This document shows, piece after piece, positions 46,165 to 61,605 of a stretch of DNA of 64,000 nucleotides. A program made the translations under genes and the position numbers. Below the pieces are notes generated by a model that did not search any database, had not been told where the DNA came from, and was given only the letters and a program-made list of their open reading frames with translations. The first letter of the stretch is position 1. The number at the start of each line of letters is the position of its first letter. The stretch is from Cherax quadricarinatus (lineage: Eukaryota > Arthropoda > Malacostraca > Decapoda > Parastacidae). The stretch lies in contig NW_027196961.1 of NCBI RefSeq assembly GCF_038502225.1, forward strand, positions 1 through 64,000. The letters are read 5' to 3'.

Positions 46165-49100
46165 GCTTTGTAACCGTCCACACTAATCCCCAAAGCAGCT
46201 CAGGGTCTGTGACCTCACGTGACGACTGACCACTGTAACTACAGGTGACAGAGGTGACTCCACCACACCACTGTAACTACAGGTGACACAGGTGACTCCA
46301 CCACACCACTGCAACTACAGGTGACAAAAGTGACTCCACCACTCCTCTGTTACTACAGGTGACAGAGGTGACTCCACCACACCACTGTAACTACAGGGGA
46401 CAGAGGTGACTCCACCACACCACTGTAACTACAGGTGACAGAGGTAAGTCTACCTCTCCTCTTTTACTACAGGTGACAGAGGTGACTCCACCGCACCACT
46501 GTAACTACAGGGGACAGAGGTGACTCCACCACACCACTGTAACTACAGGTGACAGAGGTAAGTCCACCACTCCTCTGTTACTACAGGTGACAGAGGTGAC
46601 TCCACCACACCACTGTAACTACAGGTGACAGAGGTGACTCCACCGCACCACCGCAACTACAGGTGACAAAGATGACTCCACCACACTGTAACTACAGGAG
46701 ACAGAGGTGACTCCACCACACCACTGTAACTACAGGTGACATAGGTGACTCCACCACACCACTGTAATTACAGGTGACTAAGGTGACTCCACCACACCAC
46801 TGCAACTGCAGGCGACAGAGGTGACTCCACCACACCACTGTAACTACAGGGGAGAGGTTACCACCACACCACTGTAACTACAGGTGACAGAGGTGACTCC
46901 ACCACACCACTGAAACTACAGGTGACAAATGTGACTCCACCACACCACTGTAACTACAGGCGACAGAGGTGACTCCACCACACCAATTTAACTACAGGTG
47001 ACAGAGGTGACTGCACCACACCACTGTAACTGCAGGTGACATAGGTGACTCCACCACACTACTGTAACCACAGGTGACAAAGGTAACTCCACCACACCAC
47101 TGTAACTACAGGTGACATAGGTGACTCCACCACACCACTGTAACTACAGGTGACAGAGGAGAATCACCACACCACTGCAAATACAGGTGACACAGGTGAC
47201 TCCACCACACCACTGCAACTACAGGTGACACAGGTGACTCCACCACACCACTGCAACTACAGGTGACACAGGTGACTCCACCACACCACTGCAACTGCAG
47301 GTGACAAAGGTGACTCCACCACACCACTGTAACTACAGATGACGATGTTGACTCCACCACACAACTGTAACTAAAGGTGACAAAGGTGACTCCACCACAC
47401 TACTGTAATTACAGGTGACAAAGGTGGCTCCACCACACCATTGTAACTACAGGAGACAGAGGTAACTCCATCACACCACTGTAACTACAGGTGACAAATG
47501 TGACTCCACGACACCACTGTAACTACAGGTGACAGAGGTAAATCACCACACCACTGTAACTACAGAAGACAGAGGTGACTCCCCCACACCACTGCAACTA
47601 CAGGTGACACAGGTGACTCCACCACACCACTGCAACTACAGGTGACACAGGTGAATCACCACACCACTGCAACTACAGGTGACACAGGTGACTCCACCAC
47701 ACCACTGTAACTACAGATGACAGAGGTGAATCACCACACCACTGCAACGACAGGTGACACAGGTGACTCCACCACACCACTGCAACTACAGGTGACACAG
47801 GTGACTCCACCACACCACTGCAACTACAGGTGACACAGATGACTCCACCACACCACTGCAACTACAGGTGACAAAGGTGACCCCACCACGCCACTGTAAC
47901 TACAGAAGACAGAGGTGATTCCACCACACCACTGTAGCTACAGGTCACAGAGGTGACTCCACCACACCACTGTAACTACAGGTGACACAGGTGACTCTAC
48001 CACACCACTGCAACTACAGGTGACAAAGGTGACTCCACAACACCACTGTAACTACAGGTGACACAGGTGACTCCACCACACCACTGCAACTACAGGTGAC
48101 AAAGGTGACTCCACCACTCCTCTGTTACTACAGGTGACAGAGGTGACTCCACCACACCACTGTAACTACAGGTGACAGAGGTAAGTCTACCACTCCTCTG
48201 TTACTACAGGTGACAGAGGTGACTCCACCGCACCACTGTAACTACAAGGGACAGAGGTGACTCCACCACACCACTGTAACTACAGGTGACAGAGGTAAGT
48301 CCACCACTCCTCTGTTACTACAGGTGACAGAGGTGACTCCACCACACCACTGTAACTACAGGTGACAGAGGTGACTCCACCACACCACTGTAACTACAGG
48401 TGACAGAGGTGACTCCACCACACTACTGTAACTACAGGAGACAGAGGTGACGCCACCACACCATTTTAACTACAGGTGACAGAGGTGACTGCACCACACC
48501 ACTGTAACTACAGGTGACAGAGGTGACTCCACCACACCACTATAACTACAGGAGACAGAGGTGACTCCACCACACCATTTTAACTACAGGTGACAGAGGT
48601 GACTCCACCACACCACTGTAACTACAGGTGACAGAGGTGACTCCACCACACAACTGTAACTACAGGTGACAAAGGTGACTCCACCTCACCAATGAAACTA
48701 CAGGAGACAGAGGTGACTCCACAACACCACTGTAACTACAGGTGACAGAGGTGACTCCACGACACCACTGTAACTACAGGAGACAGAGGTGACTCCACCA
48801 CACCACTGTAACTACAGGTGACAGAGGTGACTCCACGACACCACTGTAACTACAGGTGACAGAGGAGACTCCACCACACAACTGTAACTACAGGTGACAG
48901 AGGTGACTCCACCACACCACTGTAACTACAGGTGACAAAGGTGACTCCACCACACCACTGTAACTACAGGTGACAGAGGTGACTCCACCACAATATTTTA
49001 ACTACAGGTGACAGAGGTGACTGCACCACACCACTGTAACTACAGGTGACAGAGGTGACTCCACCACACCACTGTAACTACAGGTGACAGAGGTTACCAC

Positions 49101-52100
49101 CACACCACTATAACTACAGGTGACAAAGGTGACTCCACCACAACACTGTACCTACAGATGACGAAGGTGACTCCACCACACCACTGTAACTACAGGTGAC
49201 AAAGGTGACTCCACCACACCACTGTAACTACAGGTGACAGAGGTGAATCACCACACCACTGTAACTACAGGAGACAGAGGTGACTCCACCACACCACTGC
49301 AACTACAGGTGACACAGGTGACTCCACCACACCACTACAAGTACAGGTGACACAGGTGAATCACCACACCACTGCAACTACAGTTGACACAGGTGACTCC
49401 ACCACACTAATGTAACTACAGGTGACATAGGTGAATCACCACACCACTGCAACTACAGGTGACACAGGTGACTCCACCACACCACTGCAACTACAGGTGA
49501 CACAGGTGACTCCACCACACCACTGCAACTACAGGTGACACAGGTGACTCCACCACACCACTGCAACTGCAGGTGACAAAGGTGACTCCACCACACCACT
49601 GTAACTACAGATGACGAAGGTGACTCCACCACACCACTGTAACTACAAGTGACAAAGGTGACTCCACCACACCACTGTAATTACAGGTGACAAAGGTGGC
49701 TCCACCACACCATTGTAACTGCAGGAGACAGAGGTGACTCCATCACACCACTGTAACTACAGGTGACAAAGGTGACTCCACGACACCACTGTAACTACAG
49801 GTGACAGAGGTGAATCACCACATCACTGTAACTACAGGAGAGAGAGGTGACTCCACCACACCACTGCAACTACAGGTGACACAGGTGACTCCACCACACC
49901 ACTGCAACTACAGGTGACACAGGTGAATCACCACACCACTGCAACTACAGGTGACACAAGTGACTCCACCACACCACTGTAACTACAGATGACAGAGGTG
50001 AATCGCCACACCACTGCAACTACAGGTGACACAGGTGACTCCACCACACCACTGCAACTACAGGTGACACAGGTGACTCCACCACACCACTGTACCTACA
50101 GGTGACACAGGTGACTCTACCACACCACTGCAACTACAGGTGACAAAGGTGACTCCACCACACCACTGTAACTAGAGGTGACAGAGGTGACTCCACCACA
50201 CCACTGTAACTACAAGTGACACAGGTGACTCCACCACACCACTGCAACTACAGGTGACAAAGGTGACTCCACCACTCCCCTGTTACTACAGGTGACAGAG
50301 GTGACTCCACCACACCACTGTAACTACAGGTGACAGAGGTAAGTCTACCACTCCTCTGTTACTACAGGTGACAGAGGTGACTCCACCGCACCACTGTAAC
50401 TACAGGTGACAGAGGTGACTCCACCGCACCACCGCAACTACAGGTGACAAAGGTGACTCCACACTGTAACTACAGGATACAGAGGTGACTCCACCACACC
50501 ACTGTAACTACAGGTGACATAGGTGACTCCAGCACACCACTGTTACTACAGGTGACAGAGGTGACTCCACCACACCACTGCAACTACAGGCGACAGAGGT
50601 GACTCCACCACACCACTGTAACTACAGGGGACAGAGGTTACCACCACACCACTGTAACTACAGGTGACAGAGGTGACTCCACCACACCACTGAAACTACA
50701 GGTGCCAAATGTGACTCCACCACACCACTGTAACTACAGGCGACAGAGGTGACTCCACCACTCCAATTTAACTACAGGTGACAGAGGTGACTGCACCACA
50801 AAACTGTAACTGCAGGTGACATAGGTGACTCCACCACACCACTGTAACCACAGGTGACAAATGTAACTCCACCACACCACTGTAACTACAGGTGACAGGA
50901 GTGACTCCACCACACCACTGAAACTACAGGTGACATAGGTGACTCCACCACACCACTGTAACTACAGGTGACAGAGGTGAGTCACCACACCACTGCAACT
51001 ACAGGTGACACAGGTGACTCCACCACACCACTGCAACTACAGGTGACACAGGTGACTCCACCACACCACTGCAACTACAGGTGACACAGGTGACTCCACC
51101 ACACCGCTGCAACTGCAGGCGACAAAGGTGACTCCACCACACCACTGTAACTACAGATGACGAAGGTGACTCCACCACACCACTGTAACTAGAGGTGACA
51201 AAGGTGACTCCACCACACCACTGTAATTACAGGTGACAAAGGTGGCTCCACCACACCATTGTAACTACAGGAGACAGAGGTGACTCCATCACACCACTGT
51301 AACTACAGGTGACAAAGGTGACTCCACGACACCACTGTAACTACAGGTGACAGAGGTGAATCACCACACCACTGTAACTACAGGAGACACAGGTGACTCC
51401 CCCACACCACTGCAACTACAGGTGACACAGGTGACTCCACCACACCACTGCAACTACAGGTGACACAGGTGAATCACCACACCACTGCAACTACAGGTGA
51501 CACAGGTGACTCCACCACACCACTGTAACTACAGATGACAGAGGTGAATCACCACACCACTGCAACTACAGGTGACACAGGTGACTCCACCACACCACTG
51601 CAACTACAGGTGACACAGATGACTCCACCACACCACTGCAACTGCAGGTGACAAAGGTGACTCCACCACACCACTGTAACTACAGGAGACAGAGGTGATT
51701 CCACTACACCACTGTAACTACAGGTGACACAGGTGACTCTACCACACCACTGAAACTACAGGTGACAAACGTGACTCCACCACACCACTGTAACTACAGG
51801 TGACACAGGTGACTCCACCACACCACTGCAGCTTCAGGTGACAAAGGTGACTCCACCACTCCTCTGTTACTACAGGTGACAGAGGTGACTCCACCACACC
51901 ACTGTAACTACAGGTGACACAGGTGACTCTACCACACCACTGAAACTACAGGTGACAAAGGTGACTCCACCACACCACTGTAACTACAGGTGACACAGGT
52001 GATTCCACCACACCAATGCAACTAAGGCTGACAAAGGTGACTCCACCACTCCTCTGTTACTACAGGTCACAGAGGTGACTCAACCACACCACTGTAACTA

Positions 52101-53737
52101 CAAGTGACAGAGGTAAGTCTACCACTCCTCTGTTACTACAGGTGACAGAGGTGACTCCACCGCACCACTGTAACTACAAGGGACAGAGGTGACTCCACCA
52201 CACCACTGTAACTACAGGTGACAGAGGTAAGTCCACCACTCCTCTGTTACTACAGGTGACAGAGGTGACACCACCACACCACTGTAACTACAGGTGACAG
52301 AGGTGACTCCACCACACCACTGTAACTACAGGTGACAGAGGTGACTCCACCACACTACTTTAACTACAGGAGACAGAAGTGACTCACCACACCATTTTAA
52401 ATACAGGTGACAGAGGTGACTGCACCACACCACTGTAACTACAGGAGACAGAGGTGACTCCACCACACCATTTTAAATACAGGTGACAGAGGTGACTGCA
52501 CCACACCACTGCAACTATAGGTGACAAATGTGACTCCACCTCACCACTGAAACTACAGGAGACAGAGGTGACTCCACCACACAACTGTAACTACAGGTGA
52601 CACAGGTGACTCCACCACACCACTGCAACTACAGGTGACACAGGTGACACCACCACACCACTGCAATTACAGGTGACACAGGTGACTCCACCACACCACT
52701 GCAACTGCAGGTGACAAAGGTGACTCCACCACACCACTGTAACTACAGATGACGAAGGTGACTCCACCACACCACTGTAACTAGAAGTGACAAAGGTGAC
52801 TCCACCACACCACTGTAATTACAGGTGACAAAGGTGGCTCCACCACACCATTGTAACTGCAGGAGACAGAGGTGACTCCATCACACCACTGTAACTACAG
52901 GTGACAAAGGTGACTCCACGACACCACTGTAACTACAGGTGACAGAGGTGAATCACCACATCACTGTAACTACAGGAGAGAGAGGTGACTCCACCACACC
53001 ACTGCAACTACAGGTGACACAGGTGACTCCACCACACCACTGCAACTACAGGTGACACAGGTGAATCACCACACAACTGCAACTACAGGTGACACAAGTG
53101 ACTCCACCACACCACTGTAACTACAGATGACAGAGGTGAATCGCCACACCACTGCAACTACAGGTGACACAGGTGACTCCACCACACCACTGCAACTACA
53201 GGTGACACAGGTGACTCCACCACACCACTGTACCTACAGGTGACACAGGTGACTCTACCACACCACTGCAACTACAGGTGACAAAGGTGACTCCACCACA
53301 CCACTGTAACTACAGGTGACAGAGGTGACTCCACCACACCACTGTAACTACAAGTGACACAGGTGACTCCACCACACCACTGCAACTACAGGTGACAAAG
53401 GTGACTCCACCACTCCCCTGTTACTACAGGTGACAGAGGTGACTCCACCACACCACTGTAACTACAGGTGACAGAGGTAAGTCCACCACTCCTCTGTTAC
53501 TACAGGTGACAGAGGTGACTCCCCCACACCACTGTAACTACAGGGGTCAGAGGTGACTCCACCACACCACAGTAACTACAGGTGACAGAGGTAAGTCCAC
53601 CACTCCTCTGTTACTACAGGTGACAGATGTGACTCCCCCACACCACTGTAACTACAGGTGACAGAGGTGACTCCACCACACCACTGCAACTACAGGTGGC
53701 AAATGTGAATCCACCACACCACTGTAACTACAGGCGA

Positions 53738-56700
53738 CAGAGGTGACTGCACCACACCACTGTAACTACAGGTGACAGAGGTGACTCCACCGCACCACCG
53801 CAACTACAGGTGACAAAGGTGACTCCACCACACTGTAACTACAGGATACAGAGGTGACTCCACCACACCACTGTAACTACAGGTGACATAGGTGACTCCA
53901 CCACACCACTGTAACTACAGGTGACAGAGGTGACTCCACCACACCACTGCAACTGCAGGCGACAGAGGTGACTCCACCACACCACTGTAACTACAGGGGA
54001 CAGAGGTTACCACCACACCACTGTAACTACAGGTGACAGAGGTGACTCCACCACACCACTGAAACTACAGGTGCCAAATGTGACTCCACCACTCCACTGT
54101 AACTACAGGCGACAGAGGTGACTCCACCACTCCAATTTAAATACAGGTGTTAGAGGTGACTGCACCACACCACTGTAACTGCAGGTGACATAGGTGACTC
54201 CACCACACCACTGTAACCACAGGTGACAAAGGTAACTCCACCACACCACTGTAACTACAGGTGACAGGAGTGACTCCACCACACCACTGAAACTACAGGT
54301 GACATAGGTGACTCCACCACACCACTGTAACTACAGGTGACAGAGGTGAGTCACCACACCACTGCAACTACAGGTGACACAGGTGACTCCACCACACCAC
54401 TGCAACTACAGGTGACACAGGTGACTCCACCACACCACTGCAGCTACAGGTGACACAGGTGACTCCACCACACCGCTGCAACTGCAGGTGACAAAGGTGA
54501 CTCCACCACACCACTGTAACTACAGATGACGAAGGTGACTCCACCACACCACTGTAACTAGAGGTCACAAAGGTGACTCCACCACACCACTGTAATTACA
54601 GGTGACAAAGGTGGCTCCACCACACCATTGTAACTACAGGAGACAGAGGTGACTCCATCACACCACTGTAACTACAGGTGACAAAGGTGACTCCACGACA
54701 CCACTGTAACTACAGGTGACAGAGGTAAATCACCACACTACTGTAACTACAGGAGACACAGGTGACTCCCCCACACCACTGCAACTACAGGTGACACAGG
54801 TGACTCCACCACACCACTGCAACTACAGGTGACACAGGTGAATCACCACACCACTGCAACTACAGGTGACACAGGTGACTCCACCACACCACTGTAACTA
54901 CAGATGACAGAGGTGAATCACCACACCACTTCAACTACAGGTGACACAGGTGACTCAACCACACCACTGCAACTACAGGTGACACAGGTGACTCCACCAC
55001 ACCACTGCAACTACAGGTGACACAGATGACTCACCACACCACTGCAACTGCAGGTGACAAAGGTGACTCCACCACACCACTGTAACTACAGGAGACAGAG
55101 GTGATTCCACCACACCACTGTAACTACAGGTGACACAGGTGACTCTACCACACCACTGAAACTACAGGTGACAAAGGTGACTCCACCACACCACTGTAAC
55201 TACAGGTGACACAGGTGACTCCACCACACCACTGCAACATCAGGTGACAAATGTGACTCCACCACTCCTCTGTTACTACAGGTGACAGAGGTGACTCCAT
55301 CACACCACTGTAACTACACGTGACACAGGTGACTCTACCACACCACTGAAACTACAGGTGACAAAGGTGACTCCACCACACCACTGTAACTACAGGTGAC
55401 ACAGGTGACTCCACCACACCACTGCAACTTCAGCTGACAAAGGTGACTCTACCACTCCTCTGTTACTACAGGTGACAGAGGTGACTCCACCACACCACTG
55501 TAACTACAAGTGACAGAGGTAAGTCTACCACTCCTCTGTTACTACAGGTGACAGAGGTGACTCCACCGCACCACTGTAACTACAAGGGACAGAGGTGACT
55601 CCACCACACCACTGTAACTACAGGTGACAGAGGTAAGTCCACCACTCCTCTGTTACTACAGGTGACAGAGCTGACTCCACCACACCACTGTAACTACAGG
55701 TGACAGAGGTGACTCCACCACACTACTTTAACTACAGGAGACAGAGGTGACTCCACCACACCATTTTAAATACAGGTGACAGAGGTGACTGCACCACACC
55801 ACTGTAACTACAGGAGACAGAGGTGACTCCACCACACCATTTTAAATTCAGGTGACAGAGGTGACTGCACCACACCACTGCAACTATAGGTGACAAAGGT
55901 GACTCCACCTCACCACTGAAACTACAGGAGACAGAGGTGACTCCACCACACCACTGTAACTACGGGTGACAGAGGTGACTCCAAGACACCACTGTAACTA
56001 CAGGAGACAGAGGTGACTCCACCACACCACTGTAACTAGAGGTGACAGAGGTGACTCCACGACACCACTGTAACTACAGGTGACAGAGGTGACTCCACCA
56101 CACAACTGTAACTACAGATGACAGATGTGACTCCACCACACCACTGTAACTACAGGTGACAAAGGTGACTCCACCACACCACTGTAACTACAGGTGACAG
56201 AGGTTACCACCACTCCACTGTAACTACAGGTGACAAAGGTGACTCCACCACACCACTGTATCTACAGATGACGAAGGTGACTCCACCACACCACTGTAAC
56301 TACAGGTGACAAAGGTGACTCCACCACACCACTGTAATTACAGGTGAGAGAGGTGACTCCACCACACCACTGTAACTACAGGTGACAAAGGTGACTCCAC
56401 GACACCACTGTAACTACAGGTGACAGAGGTGAATCACCACTCCACTGTAACTACAAGAGACAGAGGTGACTCCACCACACCACTGCAACTACAGGTGACA
56501 CAGGTGACTCCACCACACCACTGCAACTACAGGTGACACAGGTGAATCACCACACCACTGCAACTACAGTTGACACAGGTGACTCCTCCACACCACTGTA
56601 ACTACAGGTGACAGAGGTGAATCACCACACCACTGCAACTACAGGTGACACAGTTGACTCCACCACACCACTGCAACTACAGGTGACACAGGTGACTCCA

Positions 56701-57671
56701 CCACACCACTGCAACTACAGGTGACACAGGTGACTCCACCACACCACTGCAACTGCAGGTGACAAAGGTGACTCCACCACACCACCGTAACTACAGATGA
56801 CGAAGGTGACTCCACCACACCAATGTAACTACAGGTGACAAAGGTGACTCCACCACACCACTGTAATTACAGGTGACAAAGGTGGGTCCACCACACCATT
56901 GTAACTACAGGAGACAGAGGTGACTCCATCACAGCACTGTAACTACAGGTGACAAAGGTGACTCCACGACACCACTGTAACTACAGGTGACAGAGGTAAA
57001 TCACCACTCCACTGTAACTCCAGGAGAGAGAGGTGACTCCACCACACCACTCCAACTACGGGTGACACAGGTGACTCCACCACACCACTGCAACTACAGG
57101 TGACACAGGTAAATCACCACACCACTGCAACTACAGGTGACACAAGTGACTCCACCACACCACTGTAACTACAGATGACAGAGGTGAATCACCACACCAC
57201 TGCAACTACAGGTGACACAGGTGACTCCACCACACCACTGCAACTACAGGTGACATAGGTGACTCCACCACACCACTGCAACTACAGGTGACACAGATGA
57301 CTCCACCACACCACTGCAACTGCAGGTGACAAAGGTGACTCCACCACACCACTGTAATTACAGGAGACAGAGGTGATTCCACCACACCACTGTAGCTACA
57401 GGTGACAGAGGTGACTCCACCACACCACTGTAACTACAGGTGACACAGGTGACTCTACCACACCACTGCAACTGCAGGTGACAAAGGTGACTCCACCACT
57501 CCTCTGTTACTACAGGTGACAGAGGTGACTCCACCACACCACTGTAACTACAGGTGACAGAGGTAAGTCTACCACTCCTCTGTTACTACAGGTGACAGAG
57601 GTGACTCCACCGCACCACTGTAACTACAGGGGTCAGAGGTGACTCCACCACACCACTGTAACTACAGGTGA
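53738..57671 (+). repeat. 3934-bp higher-order repeat, copy 1
   Basis: A block of about 104 units that recurs 3934 bp downstream with no difference that I found at the points checked by eye. Examples are CACTGTAACTACAGGATACA at 53831 and 57765, and the TTTTAAATTCAGG variant at about 55843 and 59777. Confidence 0.85.
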
Positions 57672-60600
57672 CAGAGGTGACTGCACCACACCACTGTAAC
57701 TACAGGTGACAGAGGTGACTCCACCGCACCACCGCAACTACAGGTGACAAAGGTGACTCCACCACACTGTAACTACAGGATACAGAGGTGACTCCACCAC
57801 ACCACTGTAACTACAGGTGACATAGGTGACTCCACCACACCACTGTAACTACAGGTGACAGAGGTGACTCCACCACACCACTGCAACTGCAGGCGACAGA
57901 GGTGACTCCACCACACCACTGTAACTACAGGGGACAGAGGTTACCACCACACCACTGTAACTACAGGTGACAGAGGTGACTCCACCACACCACTGAAACT
58001 ACAGGTGCCAAATGTGACTCCACCACTCCACTGTAACTACAGGCGACAGAGGTGACTCCACCACTCCAATTTAAATACAGGTGTTAGAGGTGACTGCACC
58101 ACACCACTGTAACTGCAGGTGACATAGGTGACTCCACCACACCACTGTAACCACAGGTGACAAAGGTAACTCCACCACACCACTGTAACTACAGGTGACA
58201 GGAGTGACTCCACCACACCACTGAAACTACAGGTGACATAGGTGACTCCACCACACCACTGTAACTACAGGTGACAGAGGTGAGTCACCACACCACTGCA
58301 ACTACAGGTGACACAGGTGACTCCACCACACCACTGCAACTACAGGTGACACAGGTGACTCCACCACACCACTGCAGCTACAGGTGACACAGGTGACTCC
58401 ACCACACCGCTGCAACTGCAGGTGACAAAGGTGACTCCACCACACCACTGTAACTACAGATGACGAAGGTGACTCCACCACACCACTGTAACTAGAGGTC
58501 ACAAAGGTGACTCCACCACACCACTGTAATTACAGGTGACAAAGGTGGCTCCACCACACCATTGTAACTACAGGAGACAGAGGTGACTCCATCACACCAC
58601 TGTAACTACAGGTGACAAAGGTGACTCCACGACACCACTGTAACTACAGGTGACAGAGGTAAATCACCACACTACTGTAACTACAGGAGACACAGGTGAC
58701 TCCCCCACACCACTGCAACTACAGGTGACACAGGTGACTCCACCACACCACTGCAACTACAGGTGACACAGGTGAATCACCACACCACTGCAACTACAGG
58801 TGACACAGGTGACTCCACCACACCACTGTAACTACAGATGACAGAGGTGAATCACCACACCACTTCAACTACAGGTGACACAGGTGACTCAACCACACCA
58901 CTGCAACTACAGGTGACACAGGTGACTCCACCACACCACTGCAACTACAGGTGACACAGATGACTCACCACACCACTGCAACTGCAGGTGACAAAGGTGA
59001 CTCCACCACACCACTGTAACTACAGGAGACAGAGGTGATTCCACCACACCACTGTAACTACAGGTGACACAGGTGACTCTACCACACCACTGAAACTACA
59101 GGTGACAAAGGTGACTCCACCACACCACTGTAACTACAGGTGACACAGGTGACTCCACCACACCACTGCAACATCAGGTGACAAATGTGACTCCACCACT
59201 CCTCTGTTACTACAGGTGACAGAGGTGACTCCATCACACCACTGTAACTACACGTGACACAGGTGACTCTACCACACCACTGAAACTACAGGTGACAAAG
59301 GTGACTCCACCACACCACTGTAACTACAGGTGACACAGGTGACTCCACCACACCACTGCAACTTCAGCTGACAAAGGTGACTCTACCACTCCTCTGTTAC
59401 TACAGGTGACAGAGGTGACTCCACCACACCACTGTAACTACAAGTGACAGAGGTAAGTCTACCACTCCTCTGTTACTACAGGTGACAGAGGTGACTCCAC
59501 CGCACCACTGTAACTACAAGGGACAGAGGTGACTCCACCACACCACTGTAACTACAGGTGACAGAGGTAAGTCCACCACTCCTCTGTTACTACAGGTGAC
59601 AGAGCTGACTCCACCACACCACTGTAACTACAGGTGACAGAGGTGACTCCACCACACTACTTTAACTACAGGAGACAGAGGTGACTCCACCACACCATTT
59701 TAAATACAGGTGACAGAGGTGACTGCACCACACCACTGTAACTACAGGAGACAGAGGTGACTCCACCACACCATTTTAAATTCAGGTGACAGAGGTGACT
59801 GCACCACACCACTGCAACTATAGGTGACAAAGGTGACTCCACCTCACCACTGAAACTACAGGAGACAGAGGTGACTCCACCACACCACTGTAACTACGGG
59901 TGACAGAGGTGACTCCAAGACACCACTGTAACTACAGGAGACAGAGGTGACTCCACCACACCACTGTAACTAGAGGTGACAGAGGTGACTCCACGACACC
60001 ACTGTAACTACAGGTGACAGAGGTGACTCCACCACACAACTGTAACTACAGATGACAGATGTGACTCCACCACACCACTGTAACTACAGGTGACAAAGGT
60101 GACTCCACCACACCACTGTAACTACAGGTGACAGAGGTTACCACCACTCCACTGTAACTACAGGTGACAAAGGTGACTCCACCACACCACTGTATCTACA
60201 GATGACGAAGGTGACTCCACCACACCACTGTAACTACAGGTGACAAAGGTGACTCCACCACACCACTGTAATTACAGGTGAGAGAGGTGACTCCACCACA
60301 CCACTGTAACTACAGGTGACAAAGGTGACTCCACGACACCACTGTAACTACAGGTGACAGAGGTGAATCACCACTCCACTGTAACTACAAGAGACAGAGG
60401 TGACTCCACCACACCACTGCAACTACAGGTGACACAGGTGACTCCACCACACCACTGCAACTACAGGTGACACAGGTGAATCACCACACCACTGCAACTA
60501 CAGTTGACACAGGTGACTCCTCCACACCACTGTAACTACAGGTGACAGAGGTGAATCACCACACCACTGCAACTACAGGTGACACAGTTGACTCCACCAC

Positions 60601-61605
60601 ACCACTGCAACTACAGGTGACACAGGTGACTCCACCACACCACTGCAACTACAGGTGACACAGGTGACTCCACCACACCACTGCAACTGCAGGTGACAAA
60701 GGTGACTCCACCACACCACCGTAACTACAGATGACGAAGGTGACTCCACCACACCAATGTAACTACAGGTGACAAAGGTGACTCCACCACACCACTGTAA
60801 TTACAGGTGACAAAGGTGGGTCCACCACACCATTGTAACTACAGGAGACAGAGGTGACTCCATCACAGCACTGTAACTACAGGTGACAAAGGTGACTCCA
60901 CGACACCACTGTAACTACAGGTGACAGAGGTAAATCACCACTCCACTGTAACTCCAGGAGAGAGAGGTGACTCCACCACACCACTCCAACTACGGGTGAC
61001 ACAGGTGACTCCACCACACCACTGCAACTACAGGTGACACAGGTAAATCACCACACCACTGCAACTACAGGTGACACAAGTGACTCCACCACACCACTGT
61101 AACTACAGATGACAGAGGTGAATCACCACACCACTGCAACTACAGGTGACACAGGTGACTCCACCACACCACTGCAACTACAGGTGACATAGGTGACTCC
61201 ACCACACCACTGCAACTACAGGTGACACAGATGACTCCACCACACCACTGCAACTGCAGGTGACAAAGGTGACTCCACCACACCACTGTAATTACAGGAG
61301 ACAGAGGTGATTCCACCACACCACTGTAGCTACAGGTGACAGAGGTGACTCCACCACACCACTGTAACTACAGGTGACACAGGTGACTCTACCACACCAC
61401 TGCAACTGCAGGTGACAAAGGTGACTCCACCACTCCTCTGTTACTACAGGTGACAGAGGTGACTCCACCACACCACTGTAACTACAGGTGACAGAGGTAA
61501 GTCTACCACTCCTCTGTTACTACAGGTGACAGAGGTGACTCCACCGCACCACTGTAACTACAGGGGTCAGAGGTGACTCCACCACACCACTGTAACTACA
61601 GGTGA
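57672..61605 (+). repeat. 3934-bp higher-order repeat, copy 2
   Basis: The tandem partner of 53738-57671. The match breaks at about 61605, where GTAAGTCCACC replaces GTGACTGCACC. Confidence 0.85.

Larger units (their letters stand above)
42113..46229 (-). mobile_element. Near-complete CR1-type non-LTR retrotransposon with two ORFs
   Basis: A 4.1-kb element lies antisense within the 38-bp array. On the minus strand there is a 5' leader of about 65 bp (from 46229), ORF1 (46164-45238) with a coiled coil and an SGNH esterase domain, ORF2 (45238-42416) with endonuclease and RT, and a 3' UTR of about 180 bp. It ends in three copies of the 8-bp tail TTCTTATG (42136-42113). An ORF1 esterase and an 8-bp tandem tail are established traits of CR1 elements. 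The array resumes directly on both sides with no obvious target duplication. Confidence 0.93.
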
